Below are positions 37,484 through 47,265 of a stretch of DNA of 64,000 bases, in pieces (position 1 is the stretch's first letter; each line of letters starts with the position of its first letter). The DNA comes from Eubacterium sp. (GTDB lineage Bacteria; Bacillota; Clostridia; Oscillospirales; Acutalibacteraceae): assembly GCA_022511225.1 (NCBI GenBank), contig JAFLRZ010000002.1, forward strand, positions 62,001 through 126,000, written 5' to 3'. The notes beneath the pieces were generated by a model. The model was given only the letters and a program-made list of their open reading frames with translations. It was not told where the DNA came from and made no database searches. Made by a program: the position numbers and the translations under genes.

Positions 37484-38920
37484 TTAGTCTATTTTGCCTC
37501 TTCTGCCGGCAAGCTCTGAGGAAATCTTCATCTTCTTATCGCCCACAATATCATACTTAAACATAGGAATTACTGAAAGAAGAGCAAGAATACCCGGTAA
37601 TGCCGTATAAGCAAAGAAGATAATATCCTTTGTGTTGTTTTTGAACGTTCCTGCAGAGAGCGACTCATAGTAGCCTGATGCCTGAACAAAGATGAGACCT
37701 ACTGCTGTACCGAGAGCAAGGCAAACCTTGATTGTAAGGGTAAGAATTGAGTAGCACGCGCCCTCCATTCTCTTGCCTGTTTCATACTCGTAATAGTCTA
37801 CCGCATCTGCGGTCATAATCATCGGCATAAGAGTAACTGCACCAAACTGCAGACCGATAAGGAATAATGATGCGTAAAACAGGATTGTAAGCACCATATT
37901 TTCGGGATTTGCAAACCAGAAATGACCGATTATAAATGAGAATATCGAAGCCGCAAAACCGTAAACAGAAAGGAGAATATAAGCATTGCGCTCGTTCATT
38001 TTTTTGATAAGCAACGGGCAGAGAGCCATACTTATCATTGAACCAATAGCGGTAACGATTCCCAGTACTGCTACAAGATTCTGCGAGCCGAGAATAACTG
38101 TAGCCGCCTGAACCTGAATACCCATAGCCATCTGACGGCCGAAGCCGAGGAAATATGAAACGATTACGAGAAGAAACGGCTTATTATTCTTAAGAGCCGC
38201 AATCATATCCTTTGCAGTAGTCTTTTCGTTAGAGATATTTGTAACTCGCTCTTTGTTGAGCATCGGGATAAGTGCAAAAAGAATACATCCCAAAACAGCC
38301 GTAAGCACTGCTACCCAGAAATACTCTGACGCAATCATAGGAGTATCTGTTTCACCCTCAAAGCCGAATACCTGAGAGCCGTTCGGCACAATAAGACAAA
38401 CTATCGGAACAATTACCACACAGGCAGAAAAGCCGACCTGCTTAAAGGTATTTGAAATCGAAACGATATTTGTTCTCTCGGTTGGGTTAGGGGTAAGCAC
38501 GGAAGCAATACCCTGTGACGGAACATCACCCATTGTCATAGCAATGCTCCAGATAAGGTATGTAACGAATATCCATGCATAAAGTCCGAAGCCTTTAAAT
38601 GGCACCTTTACAAATACAATAGCAGTGAAAATAAGCAAAGGAGCGATTGAATAAAGTATCATGGACTTGAATTTGCCGTTTTTGCTCTTTGAGCGGTCAA
38701 CAAGATTACCTACAACCGGATCTGCAACCGCAGAAACAATCTTTGCAACGAGAATAAGAATTGCAACAACGCTTACGTTAGCACCTAAAATAGAGCCGTC
38801 AAACTCTGCCTGATATGAATTAAGAAGTCCGACTATCGCCTGAAAGCCGAAAAGACCAAGCGAATAAGCGGCAATTTCTTTGAAATTCAAATATTTCTTT
38901 TTAGTAATATCTTCTGTCAT
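37484..38920 (-). CDS. MFS transporter (GPH family-like)
   Basis: 478 aa, 12 TM-like; VGNLVDRSKSKNGKFKSMILYS motif. Confidence 0.85.
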   Translation of the reverse strand: MTEDITKKKYLNFKEIAAYSLGLFGFQAIVGLLNSYQAEFDGSILGANVSVVAILILVAKIVSAVADPVVGNLVDRSKSKNGKFKSMILYSIAPLLIFTAIVFVKVPFKGFGLYAWIFVTYLIWSIAMTMGDVPSQGIASVLTPNPTERTNIVSISNTFKQVGFSACVVIVPIVCLIVPNGSQVFGFEGETDTPMIASEYFWVAVLTAVLGCILFALIPMLNKERVTNISNEKTTAKDMIAALKNNKPFLLVIVSYFLGFGRQMAMGIQVQAATVILGSQNLVAVLGIVTAIGSMISMALCPLLIKKMNERNAYILLSVYGFAASIFSFIIGHFWFANPENMVLTILFYASLFLIGLQFGAVTLMPMIMTADAVDYYEYETGKRMEGACYSILTLTIKVCLALGTAVGLIFVQASGYYESLSAGTFKNNTKDIIFFAYTALPGILALLSVIPMFKYDIVGDKKMKISSELAGRRGKID

Positions 38921-38944
38921 AATTTTCTCCTATATAGCTACAAA

Positions 38945-38970
38945 AAGGTAAAGTCATTAAACTTTACCTT
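38945..38970. repeat. Intercistronic hairpin between SDR and MFS genes
   Basis: aaggtaaagt - cattaa - actttacctt perfect 10-bp arms. Confidence 0.7.
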
Positions 38971-38982
38971 CATAACAGCAAA

Positions 38983-39840
38983 TTAATCCTTGAATACCTC
39001 GTTGAAAAGGTCAATATCAGCCATCTTCATAACTGCCGAGAAGAGCTGTGAGCCCATTACAGGCATCATTCTGTTGAATATTGACATAGCGTGAGCATCA
39101 AGGCCCTGAACCATCATCGGTCTTTTATGCTCAATACCGAACATAATCATCTTAACCATAAGATCGCAGTCGGTAGAAATCATATCCATAACCTTCTGAC
39201 CCTTGCCGCCTTCATTCTTCTGATCGCGGAAAATATCAGTCTTTGTGAAGCCGGGGCATACAAGACCGACGTACATATACTTCTTGAACTCAACACGAAG
39301 AGCCTCTGTAAAGCCCTTGAGTGCTGCCTTTGAGGCACTGTACATAGAAGTACCTGCAAGCGTCATCAATGCTGCAGATGAATCAATGTTTATGATAGCG
39401 GGCTCCTCCTGCTGAAGAAGTGTAGGAAGAAAAGTCTTTACACCGTATACGCAGGAATAGAAATTAATGTTCATTGCTCTTTCGATTTCTTCGTAAGAAT
39501 ATCTGTCAAATCTCTTGAACTTAGGAAGAATACCTGCATTGTTAATAAGTACGGAAGGAACTATTCCCTCCTCCTCAAGCTCTTTTGCAAAATTCTCCCA
39601 ATTTTCCCTGACAGATACATCAAAAAGCTTGTAAGAAAACTGTTCAGCATATGAAGGACCGAGCTCTTCAATAAATTTGAGCATCTTCTCCTCGCTTCTT
39701 GCTACGCCTACAACACGGCAGCCGTGCTTTTTGATAAGAGTTGCAGCAATTCCTGCACCCATACCACCTGAAGCACCTGTTACAATAACTGTTTTTCCGC
39801 TGAGCCAATCGCTTCCAAAGCATTTGCAGCCATCACTCAT
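38983..39840 (-). CDS. Short-chain dehydrogenase/reductase
   Basis: VIVTGASGGMGAGIAATL (TGxxxGxG), NNAG, YSASKAALKGF. Confidence 0.93.
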   Translation of the reverse strand: MSDGCKCFGSDWLSGKTVIVTGASGGMGAGIAATLIKKHGCRVVGVARSEEKMLKFIEELGPSYAEQFSYKLFDVSVRENWENFAKELEEEGIVPSVLINNAGILPKFKRFDRYSYEEIERAMNINFYSCVYGVKTFLPTLLQQEEPAIINIDSSAALMTLAGTSMYSASKAALKGFTEALRVEFKKYMYVGLVCPGFTKTDIFRDQKNEGGKGQKVMDMISTDCDLMVKMIMFGIEHKRPMMVQGLDAHAMSIFNRMMPVMGSQLFSAVMKMADIDLFNEVFKD

Positions 39841-40032
39841 ATGTAATCCTCCTTAATTAAGATATATTGTACCTTATGTATTATACTATAAAATCAGCTT
39901 CATTACAACTACAAATTTTTTATTGTTATAATTAACACTTTCGCTTAACATGTTCATTTAATTTTTCAGAGCATCTAAAAATTCTCGCTGTTTTTATTCA
40001 ATTTAAACGAAAGTTTGCTCAAATGTTGAAAT

Positions 40033-40058
40033 TTGTAGTATATTATTCTATAATACAA
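40033..40058. promoter_or_regulatory. Candidate operator/promoter of the TetR gene
   Basis: ttgtagtata - ttattc - tataatacaa, 9/10 inverted repeat containing a TATAAT box. Confidence 0.4.
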
Positions 40059-40110
40059 TATTAGAGAATTTTATGTTGTTTCAATCTAAAATTTATTTCG
40101 GAGAAAAGTT

Positions 40111-40638
40111 ATGGATAGAAGAATTAAGAGGACAAGAACAGCTATCTTCAATGCCGTGCTTGAATTGATGGTTGAAAAGGATGCCGGCAAAATCACAGTG
40201 CTTGAGCTTTGCAAAAGGGCAGATATAAACAAGAGTACGTTTTATCTGCATTACAGCAGTATTGATGATTGTCTGCAGGCTTGCTTTAAGACGATTATGG
40301 ACGGTGTCATTGATTTATCAAAGCACTTAAATTATTACGAAACTATGCGAAATCCGAAGCCTGTTGTTGACGCTATTCTTAACGAGATTGAAAAATCAAT
40401 CGACTATATCAACAAATTTAAGGCAAGCTCAATATGCGGACCGTCGCTTAAAATGCTTAAAGAAAGTCTTGTAAACTGTATTGCGCAAAACAGCGGCTTC
40501 ACCGTGGAAGAAAACTATATTGAGATTGCAAATATAGCCTTTTGTATTGCCGGACTTGCCGATGCGATAATGCATCAGTTGCCTGAATTTGACAAAGAAA
40601 AGCTTTCAACGGTTTTATGTTACTTTATGAAACATTAA
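40111..40638 (+). CDS. TetR/AcrR family regulator
   Basis: TRTAIFNAVLELMVEKDAGKITVLELCKRADINKSTFYLHYSSIDD HTH. Confidence 0.9.
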   Translation: MDRRIKRTRTAIFNAVLELMVEKDAGKITVLELCKRADINKSTFYLHYSSIDDCLQACFKTIMDGVIDLSKHLNYYETMRNPKPVVDAILNEIEKSIDYINKFKASSICGPSLKMLKESLVNCIAQNSGFTVEENYIEIANIAFCIAGLADAIMHQLPEFDKEKLSTVLCYFMKH

Positions 40639-40666
40639 ATATTTGTCGCCAACTGACACAAATAAC

Positions 40667-40712
40667 AATCACCGAACATTCTGCTAAGTTGAATGTTCGG
40701 TGATTTTCTTTT
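40667..40712. terminator. Bidirectional terminator
   Basis: aatcaccgaacatt - ctgctaagttg - aatgttcggtgatt ttcttttt. Confidence 0.88.
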
Positions 40713-42385
40713 TATTCAGGTGTGTCTTCAGGCGTTTCTTCCGATGCAGGCTCGGTTGTCTGCACTTCACCGTAAACCTGAAGAATAATCTCCTCGCCTA
40801 CTGCAACTATTGAATTAGCCTTAGGTGCCATTCCGTGAGTAGCTCTTACGGTACCCTGTGTGTAACCGCCGGTGTTGTAAATCTCTACGGTTGAAACGTT
40901 AAAGCCTTTTTCCTTGAGTATCTTTGTTGCCTCTTCAACATTAAGACCGCCTACGTCAGGGACCTCCTGAGTTTCGACACCCTTACTGATTGTAATAGTA
41001 ATTTTTGTGCCTTCTTCTACAGTTTCGCCGGCATTAATGCTTTGCTTGAAAGCGATACCCTCTTCAACGTCAACTGAAAACTCAGCGTCAAAAACAATAT
41101 CAAACTGATCGTTCCACGCTCCGTTATTCTGAATATCGCTCTGCGTGAGTCCTGCCGATACAAAATCAGGAACGGCATAGCTTTCAAGCTGCTGAGTAGG
41201 AGCAGTCGTATCCTCAGGCTTTGAAATTGCGCCTGTTTTTACAAAGTAAATTCCTGCACCGACTGCCGCAGCAATAAGAACGACAAGAATCGCAATAATT
41301 ATTTTTGACGTCTTAGACGGCCCGGTAGGTGTATCATATCCCGGATAACCGCGGTAATGCTCCTCTTCTTTTACAGGGTCGTTTTCGTCTGTGATAATAT
41401 TTGCAGAAGCTGCAACTACTGACGGCGAAGCGTTGAGCTGTTCTCTGAAAATTTCTACGCTTTTAGTTCTCTTTTCAGGATAAACCTGAAGTCCGCCTCC
41501 GAGAGCTCTTATGATATGAGTAGGTATATTTTCTGCTATTTTATTTGGAATCATCAGCTTGTCGTTAAGCTCTCTCTCTTTTGCGTTAGGAGGATTCTGG
41601 CCAACAAGTGCCCTGAATATACAAGCTGAAAATGCATAGATATCTGTGGCAGGGCAAAGGTTATGATTGTTGTTGTCATACTGCTCAAGTGCAGTATAGC
41701 CTTCGTTTTCGTTAAACTGAAAATCACTTGACTGAACGTTTGCCTGACTTACGGAGAAGCTCTTAAGTCTGATTCTGCCGTCACGGCAAAGAACGAGAGT
41801 GTCAGGGCAGATTCCGCCGTGGATAATACCCTTTGAGTGCAGTGCCTCAATAGTAGTCAGCACAGGCATAAACATAAGTCTTGCCCTGTCCCAGCTTATA
41901 TTGCCCTCCGGTGTTTTAATCAGGAAATCACGAAGACTGATTGATTCCACGTCCTCGCAGATTGCATACGCAGTGCCGTTAAGCTCAAAAACGTCATACG
42001 CAGGCACTACGGCAGAAAGGCTGTGAAGCTTCACGATAGTATTCCAAAGCTCAATAAACGAGTCTTTCAGCTTTTCATACGAAGCTCTGTACCTTTCTCT
42101 TATATGCACCTCAAGGTTTCCCTCTAACCTGTTTGCAATGCCCTTAGGCAAAAATTCTCTTATATTTATCTTTGCATTAAGCTGTAGATCATATCCCGAA
42201 TAAACTACCGCGTCGCTCTCGTGCTCAATAACGGCGCCTACTACATACTTATCAGCTAAAATAGTTTTAGGCGGAATATACATCATATCAACAACAGTAT
42301 CGTTGTCATATTCACAACTCTCACAGACACAGCCGTTTGTAAGAGGTTCAAAGCAGTTCATACAAAGATTATCAAGTTCCATCAA
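40712..42385 (-). CDS. Zinc-ribbon / Ser-Thr kinase-like (predicted pseudokinase) / TM / PASTA protein
   Basis: CxxC-CxxC N-terminus, kinase-fold domain, TM (IIIAILVVLIAAAVGAGIYFV), PASTA-like repeats (EVPDVGGLNVEEATKILKEKGFNV). Confidence 0.85.
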   Translation of the reverse strand: MMELDNLCMNCFEPLTNGCVCESCEYDNDTVVDMMYIPPKTILADKYVVGAVIEHESDAVVYSGYDLQLNAKINIREFLPKGIANRLEGNLEVHIRERYRASYEKLKDSFIELWNTIVKLHSLSAVVPAYDVFELNGTAYAICEDVESISLRDFLIKTPEGNISWDRARLMFMPVLTTIEALHSKGIIHGGICPDTLVLCRDGRIRLKSFSVSQANVQSSDFQFNENEGYTALEQYDNNNHNLCPATDIYAFSACIFRALVGQNPPNAKERELNDKLMIPNKIAENIPTHIIRALGGGLQVYPEKRTKSVEIFREQLNASPSVVAASANIITDENDPVKEEEHYRGYPGYDTPTGPSKTSKIIIAILVVLIAAAVGAGIYFVKTGAISKPEDTTAPTQQLESYAVPDFVSAGLTQSDIQNNGAWNDQFDIVFDAEFSVDVEEGIAFKQSINAGETVEEGTKITITISKGVETQEVPDVGGLNVEEATKILKEKGFNVSTVEIYNTGGYTQGTVRATHGMAPKANSIVAVGEEIILQVYGEVQTTEPASEETPEDTPE

Positions 42386-42549
42386 AGCATATCACTCCAT
42401 ATTAAATATGATATATATTTCATAATACCCCTCGTTCAAGCCTTTGTCAAGAAACATTGACTATTTTATTCCCTCTCATTATTTAATCATTGAATATATA
42501 AAGTGGTTGTTGTATAATAAACTAAAATCATTGAAAGGTTGCAGCGAAT

Positions 42550-43476
42550 ATGTCTTATGCATTGATAAAAGACCTTAAAGAAAAGAAAGATAAAAACGGC
42601 AACGGCTATCTTGATATGATCGTTCTCGGCACAGATAAAAAGGAATACCCTGCCAAGATGTGGAGATACGATAACAACGGATACTTTACCGTTGATGACG
42701 TTGTTGAAATCGAGTATACTCACGACACCTATAACGGCAAAACTCAGCTCACAATCACAAGCATTAAAAAAACGGATGCAATTTCTGCCGCAGATTTTTC
42801 ACCGAAGTCGGAATATGACGGAAAGGCAGTGTTTTCGCTCCTTTTACAAAAAGTGAATGAATTTAAGGACGCGGAGCTTAAGGCTATCGTTTTGGATATT
42901 TTAACAAAAAACAGGACTGCTTTAGAGGTTTATCCTGCCGCATACAAGCTTCATCACGCAATTGTGGGTGGTCTGATGCTTCACACTGCTTCCATTGTGG
43001 AAATGGCAGAAAAAATCTGCACCGTTTACCCTAACGTCAACAGAGAGCTCCTGATTTCGGGTGCTATTCTTCACGATGTTGCAAAAACCTTTGAGATGGA
43101 AACGTCAAAATCAGGACTTTGCAAAGGCTATACAACAGGCGGAGAGCTTATAGGCCATCTCGTAAAGGGTGCAATGTACGTTGAGGAAACGGCAAAAAGG
43201 CTCGGGATTTCAGAGGATAAGGCTATGCTTCTTGAGCATATGATTTTATCTCACCACGGTGTTCCGGAATTTGGCTCTCCCGTAAGACCTATGTTTGTTG
43301 AGGCTGCCGTTCTTTCTGCACTTGACTCGCTTGATGCAATGATATTTGAAATCAATAATGCAACAGATAAGGTAAACGTCGGAGAATTTACGGACAGACA
43401 GTGGGCGCTTGACAACAGAAAGCTTTATAATCACGGACTCTCTTCGACAGAGCATAAAGTGAACTTAGGAGAATAA
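42550..43476 (+). CDS. HD-domain nuclease, YhaM-like (OB-fold plus HD)
   Basis: LHHAIVGGLMLHTASIVEMAEKIC...GAILHDVAKTFEME...LSHHGVPEFGSPVRPMFVEAAVLSALDSLDAMI. Confidence 0.9.
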   Translation: MSYALIKDLKEKKDKNGNGYLDMIVLGTDKKEYPAKMWRYDNNGYFTVDDVVEIEYTHDTYNGKTQLTITSIKKTDAISAADFSPKSEYDGKAVFSLLLQKVNEFKDAELKAIVLDILTKNRTALEVYPAAYKLHHAIVGGLMLHTASIVEMAEKICTVYPNVNRELLISGAILHDVAKTFEMETSKSGLCKGYTTGGELIGHLVKGAMYVEETAKRLGISEDKAMLLEHMILSHHGVPEFGSPVRPMFVEAAVLSALDSLDAMIFEINNATDKVNVGEFTDRQWALDNRKLYNHGLSSTEHKVNLGE

Positions 43477-43478
43477 TT

Positions 43479-44423
43479 GTGGAAAATACAGTAAATGATA
43501 CTTGGAGCGAAATAGCCATCACGGTTGCAACTGCCGATATTGATTCTGCAGGAAATATTGCTAATATGGTAGTGCCCTACGGCATATATATCGAGGACTA
43601 CTCCTGCCTTGAGCAAGAGGTTATGGAAATTGCCCATATAGATTTAATTGACGAGAAGCTGCTTGAGGCTGACAGAACTAAGGGCATTATTCACGTATAC
43701 GTTAATCCACACGAAAATCCGTATGAAGCAGTTTCATTCATAAAAGAAAGACTTGACAGCGAGCATATTGAATGTGAAATTAATATTTCAGACTGTGCAA
43801 CGGAGGACTGGGTAAACAACTGGAAGCAGTATTTTCACCCAATGCCTATCGGCAAAAGGCTCCTTATCCGTCCTATGTGGGAGGATAAGTACGATGCAAA
43901 CGGCAGGACCGTTCTTCACATTGAGCCGGGACTTGCCTTTGGTACGGGAAGTCATCCTACTACAAAGCTCTGCCTTGAAACGCTTGAAAAGTATATTGAC
44001 GGCACATCGACAGTGCTTGACATAGGCTGCGGAAGCGGTATTCTTTCGATAGCAAGCCTTCTGCTCGGGGCAAAGAGTGCTTTCGGTGTCGACATAGATT
44101 CGCTTGCAGTTAAGACGGCTATGCAAAACGCCAAGGAAAATAATCTTGATGAGAGCCGATTTACTGCCGTTCAGGGCAATCTTTCCGACAAGGTAAGCGG
44201 TAAGTACAGTGTAATCGTTGCAAATATCGTTGCCGATATAATTATGGAATTTAACAAGGACGTTGCCGATTTCCTTGAAGATGACGGCGTTTACATCACA
44301 GGCGGAATTATCGAAACGCGTGAGGATGAGGTCCTTTATTCCTTTGCACAAAACGGCTTTGAAGTTATAGAACGCTTTGAAGAAAAGGGCTGGCTTGTGT
44401 TTGTGCTCAAAAAAACAGTCTAA
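43479..44423 (+). CDS. prmA: Ribosomal protein L11 methyltransferase
   Basis: EPGLAFGTGSHPTTKLCLE, VLDIGCGSGILSIASLLLGAKSAFGVDID, VANIVADII. GTG start. Confidence 0.95.
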   Translation: MENTVNDTWSEIAITVATADIDSAGNIANMVVPYGIYIEDYSCLEQEVMEIAHIDLIDEKLLEADRTKGIIHVYVNPHENPYEAVSFIKERLDSEHIECEINISDCATEDWVNNWKQYFHPMPIGKRLLIRPMWEDKYDANGRTVLHIEPGLAFGTGSHPTTKLCLETLEKYIDGTSTVLDIGCGSGILSIASLLLGAKSAFGVDIDSLAVKTAMQNAKENNLDESRFTAVQGNLSDKVSGKYSVIVANIVADIIMEFNKDVADFLEDDGVYITGGIIETREDEVLYSFAQNGFEVIERFEEKGWLVFVLKKTV

Positions 44424-44442
44424 CTAAAATAGTTTAAAATGC

Positions 44443-44480
44443 AAAAAACAGCTTGAACCCGATGTTCAAGCTGTTTTTTT
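44443..44480 (+). terminator. Terminator after prmA
   Basis: aaaaaacagcttgaac - ccgat - gttcaagctgttttttt. Confidence 0.9.
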
Positions 44481-44557
44481 ACGGGAGGATAACATCATCC
44501 CCTGCATTCTCACAGGAATGTCGTTGTCTGTTCGTAGGAAGGCAATCTGCCTCCCGT
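44481..44557. repeat. Dispersed inverted-repeat element, copy 1
   Basis: acgggaggataacatcatcc...ttcgtaggaaggcaatctgcctcccgt; ends acgggagg/cctcccgt. Confidence 0.65.
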
Positions 44558-44562
44558 ATTTA

Positions 44563-45540
44563 CTACTCGTTTTCAAGCAATTCCTTGTAAAATTCGAAAT
44601 AGTCACTTCTTTTGTCGGAAGTAAATGCCATTGCCTCTCTCGGATGTCTGTTAAGCTGTCCTGTAAGCATATACTGCACGTCAAAGCCCCAAACTACGCC
44701 ATCTGCCTTGAGCGGAAGAATATACTTCTCGATAAAAGTAAGAAGGCTGTAAAGACTGTACTTTGGATTTTTGAGGAAGCCTAAGAGAAGCTCCATTGCG
44801 CAGTTTCCTGCGCCTCTGCCCATTCCTGATGCAGTAGCATCAAGATACGAAACGCCGTATGACATTGTTTCAATGGTATTTGCAAAAGCAAGATTCTGAT
44901 TGTTATGAGCGTGAAATCCGATTGATTTGCCGTATTTCTCAGCCGCATTAAGATATACCTTAGCAAGCTTGCCTGCCGACTCAGGATAAAGCGAGCCGTA
45001 ACTGTCTACAAGATAAATTACGTCAACACTGCTACCGCCCAACATATCGAGTGCTTCCTGAATCTGCTCGGAATTTGCCTGACTGATAGCCATAATATTA
45101 CACGTGGTTTCATAGCCTAAATTGTGGAAATACTCAATCATTTCGATTGCTGAAGGAATCTGATGAATATAGCATGCAACACGAATCATATCGATAACAC
45201 TTTCGCTCTTTGGCAAAAAGTCTGTCTTAAAATCACATCTGCCGACGTCTGCCATAACAGCAATCTTCATATCGCTGACATTTTCGCCGACTATTGCACG
45301 AATATCCTCCTCGTCACAGAACTTCCACTTGCCGAAATCATCGGGATTAAAGAGATTTTTTGAAGCCTTATAACCAAACTCCATATAATCCACACCTGAT
45401 TTAATGTTTGTCTTGTAAAGCTCTCTGACAAACTCATCCGAAAATTCAAAATTGTTGCAAAGACCGCCGTCGCGGATTGTCGCATCAAGAACCTTTATGT
45501 CGGTTCTGACTGACATAAGATTACCCTTTCTCGTCGTCAT
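44563..45540 (-). CDS. DRE-TIM/HMGL-like aldolase-family protein
   Basis: KVLDATIRDGGLCNNFEFSDEFV, YLVDSYGSLYPESAGKL, IGFHAHNNQNLAFANT. Start uncertain (45558, 45540 or 45516). Confidence 0.85.
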   Translation of the reverse strand: MTTRKGNLMSVRTDIKVLDATIRDGGLCNNFEFSDEFVRELYKTNIKSGVDYMEFGYKASKNLFNPDDFGKWKFCDEEDIRAIVGENVSDMKIAVMADVGRCDFKTDFLPKSESVIDMIRVACYIHQIPSAIEMIEYFHNLGYETTCNIMAISQANSEQIQEALDMLGGSSVDVIYLVDSYGSLYPESAGKLAKVYLNAAEKYGKSIGFHAHNNQNLAFANTIETMSYGVSYLDATASGMGRGAGNCAMELLLGFLKNPKYSLYSLLTFIEKYILPLKADGVVWGFDVQYMLTGQLNRHPREAMAFTSDKRSDYFEFYKELLENE

Positions 45541-45693
45541 AATATTTACCTCTGTCATAAAATTTTTAATTTAGCACTTTAAAGTCCCAACACGTTAAAG
45601 CGTTTCGTATATTATAGCAAAACCGTTTTCTAAAATCAAGTGTTTTGTAAAATAAATTAATGAATTATATATAACATTCTGCAATAGAAAACG

Positions 45694-45714
45694 CGGGAGG
45701 CAATCTGCCTCCCG
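45694..45714. repeat. Dispersed inverted-repeat element, short copy 2
   Basis: cgggaggca-atc-tgcctcccg, matching one end of copies 1 and 3. Confidence 0.6.
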
Positions 45715-45723
45715 TAGACTATC

Positions 45724-45755
45724 AAAAAAGAGGAGCAAATGCTCCCCTTTAATTA
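45724..45755 (-). terminator. Likely terminator of the FBP aldolase gene
   Basis: aaaaaagaggagc-aaat-gctcccctttaa; minus-strand T-run. Confidence 0.65.
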
Positions 45756-45768
45756 GTTTTATTAATTA

Positions 45769-46710
45769 TTAATCATTAGCGTGGCCTGCTGCACCGAATA
45801 CTACGTCAATCTTGTGTGCAACAACCTCTTCAATAAGCTCTCTTGCAGGAGTTAAGTACTGTCTTGGGTCAAAGTGTGTTGGATTCTCTGCAAAGTGCTT
45901 TCTTACTGCGGCAGTCATTGCAATACGAATGTCTGAGTCAACGTTGATTTTGCAGACAGCCATTGAAGCAGCCTCACGAAGCATCTCCTCAGGGATACCG
46001 ATAGCGTCAGGCATCTGACCGCCGTACTCGTTAATCATCTTGATATGATCCTGATTTACTGATGATGCACCGTGAAGAACGATTGGGAAGCCCGGAAGCT
46101 TCTTGCCAACCTCTTCAAGAATATCAAAGCGAAGCTGTGGCTTCTGACCCGGCTTAAACTTGTATGCGCCGTGGCTTGTGCCGATAGCGATAGCAAGTGA
46201 ATCAACACCTGTTCTTGTAACAAAATCATAAACCTCTTCAGGCTTTGTGTATGAAGCATCCTCAGCGTCAACCTGAACGTCATCCTCAACACCGGCGAGA
46301 GTTCCGAGCTCGCCCTCAACAACACAACCGTGAGCATGTGCATACTCAACAACCTTTTTTGTAAGAGCGATATTCTCCTCGTAAGGAAGAGATGAGCCGT
46401 CAATCATAACTGATGTAAAGCCGCCGTCAATACAGGACTTACAAGTTTCAAAATCAGGACCGTGGTCGAGATGAAGAGCGATTGGAAGACCTGTTTCCTC
46501 TGCTGCAGCCTTAACCATAGCAACAAGATAATCGTGTGAAGCGTACTTTCTTGCGCCTGCTGAACACTGAAGAATAACCGGAGCATTGAGCTTCTTAGCA
46601 GCTCTTGTGATGCCCTGAACAATCTCCATATTGTTTACATTGAAAGCACCGATAGCATAGCCGCCCTCGTATGCCTTTTTGAACATTTCAGTAGTAGTAA
46701 CTAATGGCAT
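45769..46710 (-). CDS. fba: Class II fructose-bisphosphate aldolase
   Basis: GAFNVNNMEIVQGITRAA, IALHLDHGPDFETCKSCIDGGFTSVMIDGSSLPYEENI, AIGTSHGAYKF, LHGASSV. Confidence 0.96.
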   Translation of the reverse strand: MPLVTTTEMFKKAYEGGYAIGAFNVNNMEIVQGITRAAKKLNAPVILQCSAGARKYASHDYLVAMVKAAAEETGLPIALHLDHGPDFETCKSCIDGGFTSVMIDGSSLPYEENIALTKKVVEYAHAHGCVVEGELGTLAGVEDDVQVDAEDASYTKPEEVYDFVTRTGVDSLAIAIGTSHGAYKFKPGQKPQLRFDILEEVGKKLPGFPIVLHGASSVNQDHIKMINEYGGQMPDAIGIPEEMLREAASMAVCKINVDSDIRIAMTAAVRKHFAENPTHFDPRQYLTPARELIEEVVAHKIDVVFGAAGHAND

Positions 46711-46805
46711 AATAAAATCTCCTAAACTTAAAAATAATTAGTGTATTACTTTTCACCTGCCATATTATACAACACATCAAATGAAATATCAACTAAAAAT
46801 TATAT

Positions 46806-47207
46806 TTAATTCTTTATCAAATCGGCAAGAGTGATATTATCGAAATATTCGTTTGTAAGCTCAAAGTACTTTTTCCACATCGGAAGAGTTTTGCAATGCT
46901 CTGCATTTTCACACACGTCTGCATTGCACGCAAGGCAGGCAACAGGCGCAAGATCGCCCTCCGTTAAGCGGAGCAGATCACCGACTACGTATTCGCTCGG
47001 CTCGCGGTTAAGTCTGTAGCCGCCGCCCTTGCCGGACATACCCTCAATCACATCATTTTTGATGAGTATCGGCATAATTCTTTCAAGGTATTTGAGTGAA
47101 ATTCTCTGCCTTTCAGCAACCTCTTTCATAGGTATGTACTCATCCTTGGAATGTTCAGCAAGGTCTATGAGTACCCTTAGTGCATATCTTCCCCTTGTCG
47201 AAATCAT
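46806..47207 (-). CDS. Rrf2 family regulator (CymR/IscR-like)
   Basis: MISTRGRYALRVLIDLAEHSKDEYIPMKEVAERQRISLKYLERIMPILIKNDVIEGMSGKGGGYRLNREP; C-terminal Cys cluster. Confidence 0.93.
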   Translation of the reverse strand: MISTRGRYALRVLIDLAEHSKDEYIPMKEVAERQRISLKYLERIMPILIKNDVIEGMSGKGGGYRLNREPSEYVVGDLLRLTEGDLAPVACLACNADVCENAEHCKTLPMWKKYFELTNEYFDNITLADLIKN

Positions 47208-47265
47208 AATTCTCTCCTTTTAGCTATAGCACCAAGCAACACTTAAATTCCTATGTCCAACAATT

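Noticed and set aside
7172-38920. The two GPH-type MFS genes as a recent duplication
   Set aside because: Similar architecture but clearly divergent protein sequences; ordinary paralogs.
43788-44351. 187-aa antisense ORF opposite prmA
   Set aside because: Lies entirely within a strongly supported prmA gene; no SD or recognisable domain.
42550-44423. HD nuclease plus prmA as a novel system
   Set aside because: Both are ordinary housekeeping families; adjacency alone is not informative.
44563-46710. DRE-TIM aldolase plus FBP aldolase as a dedicated pathway
   Set aside because: Separated by a terminator and a repeat element; FBP aldolase is core glycolysis, so no linkage can be supported.
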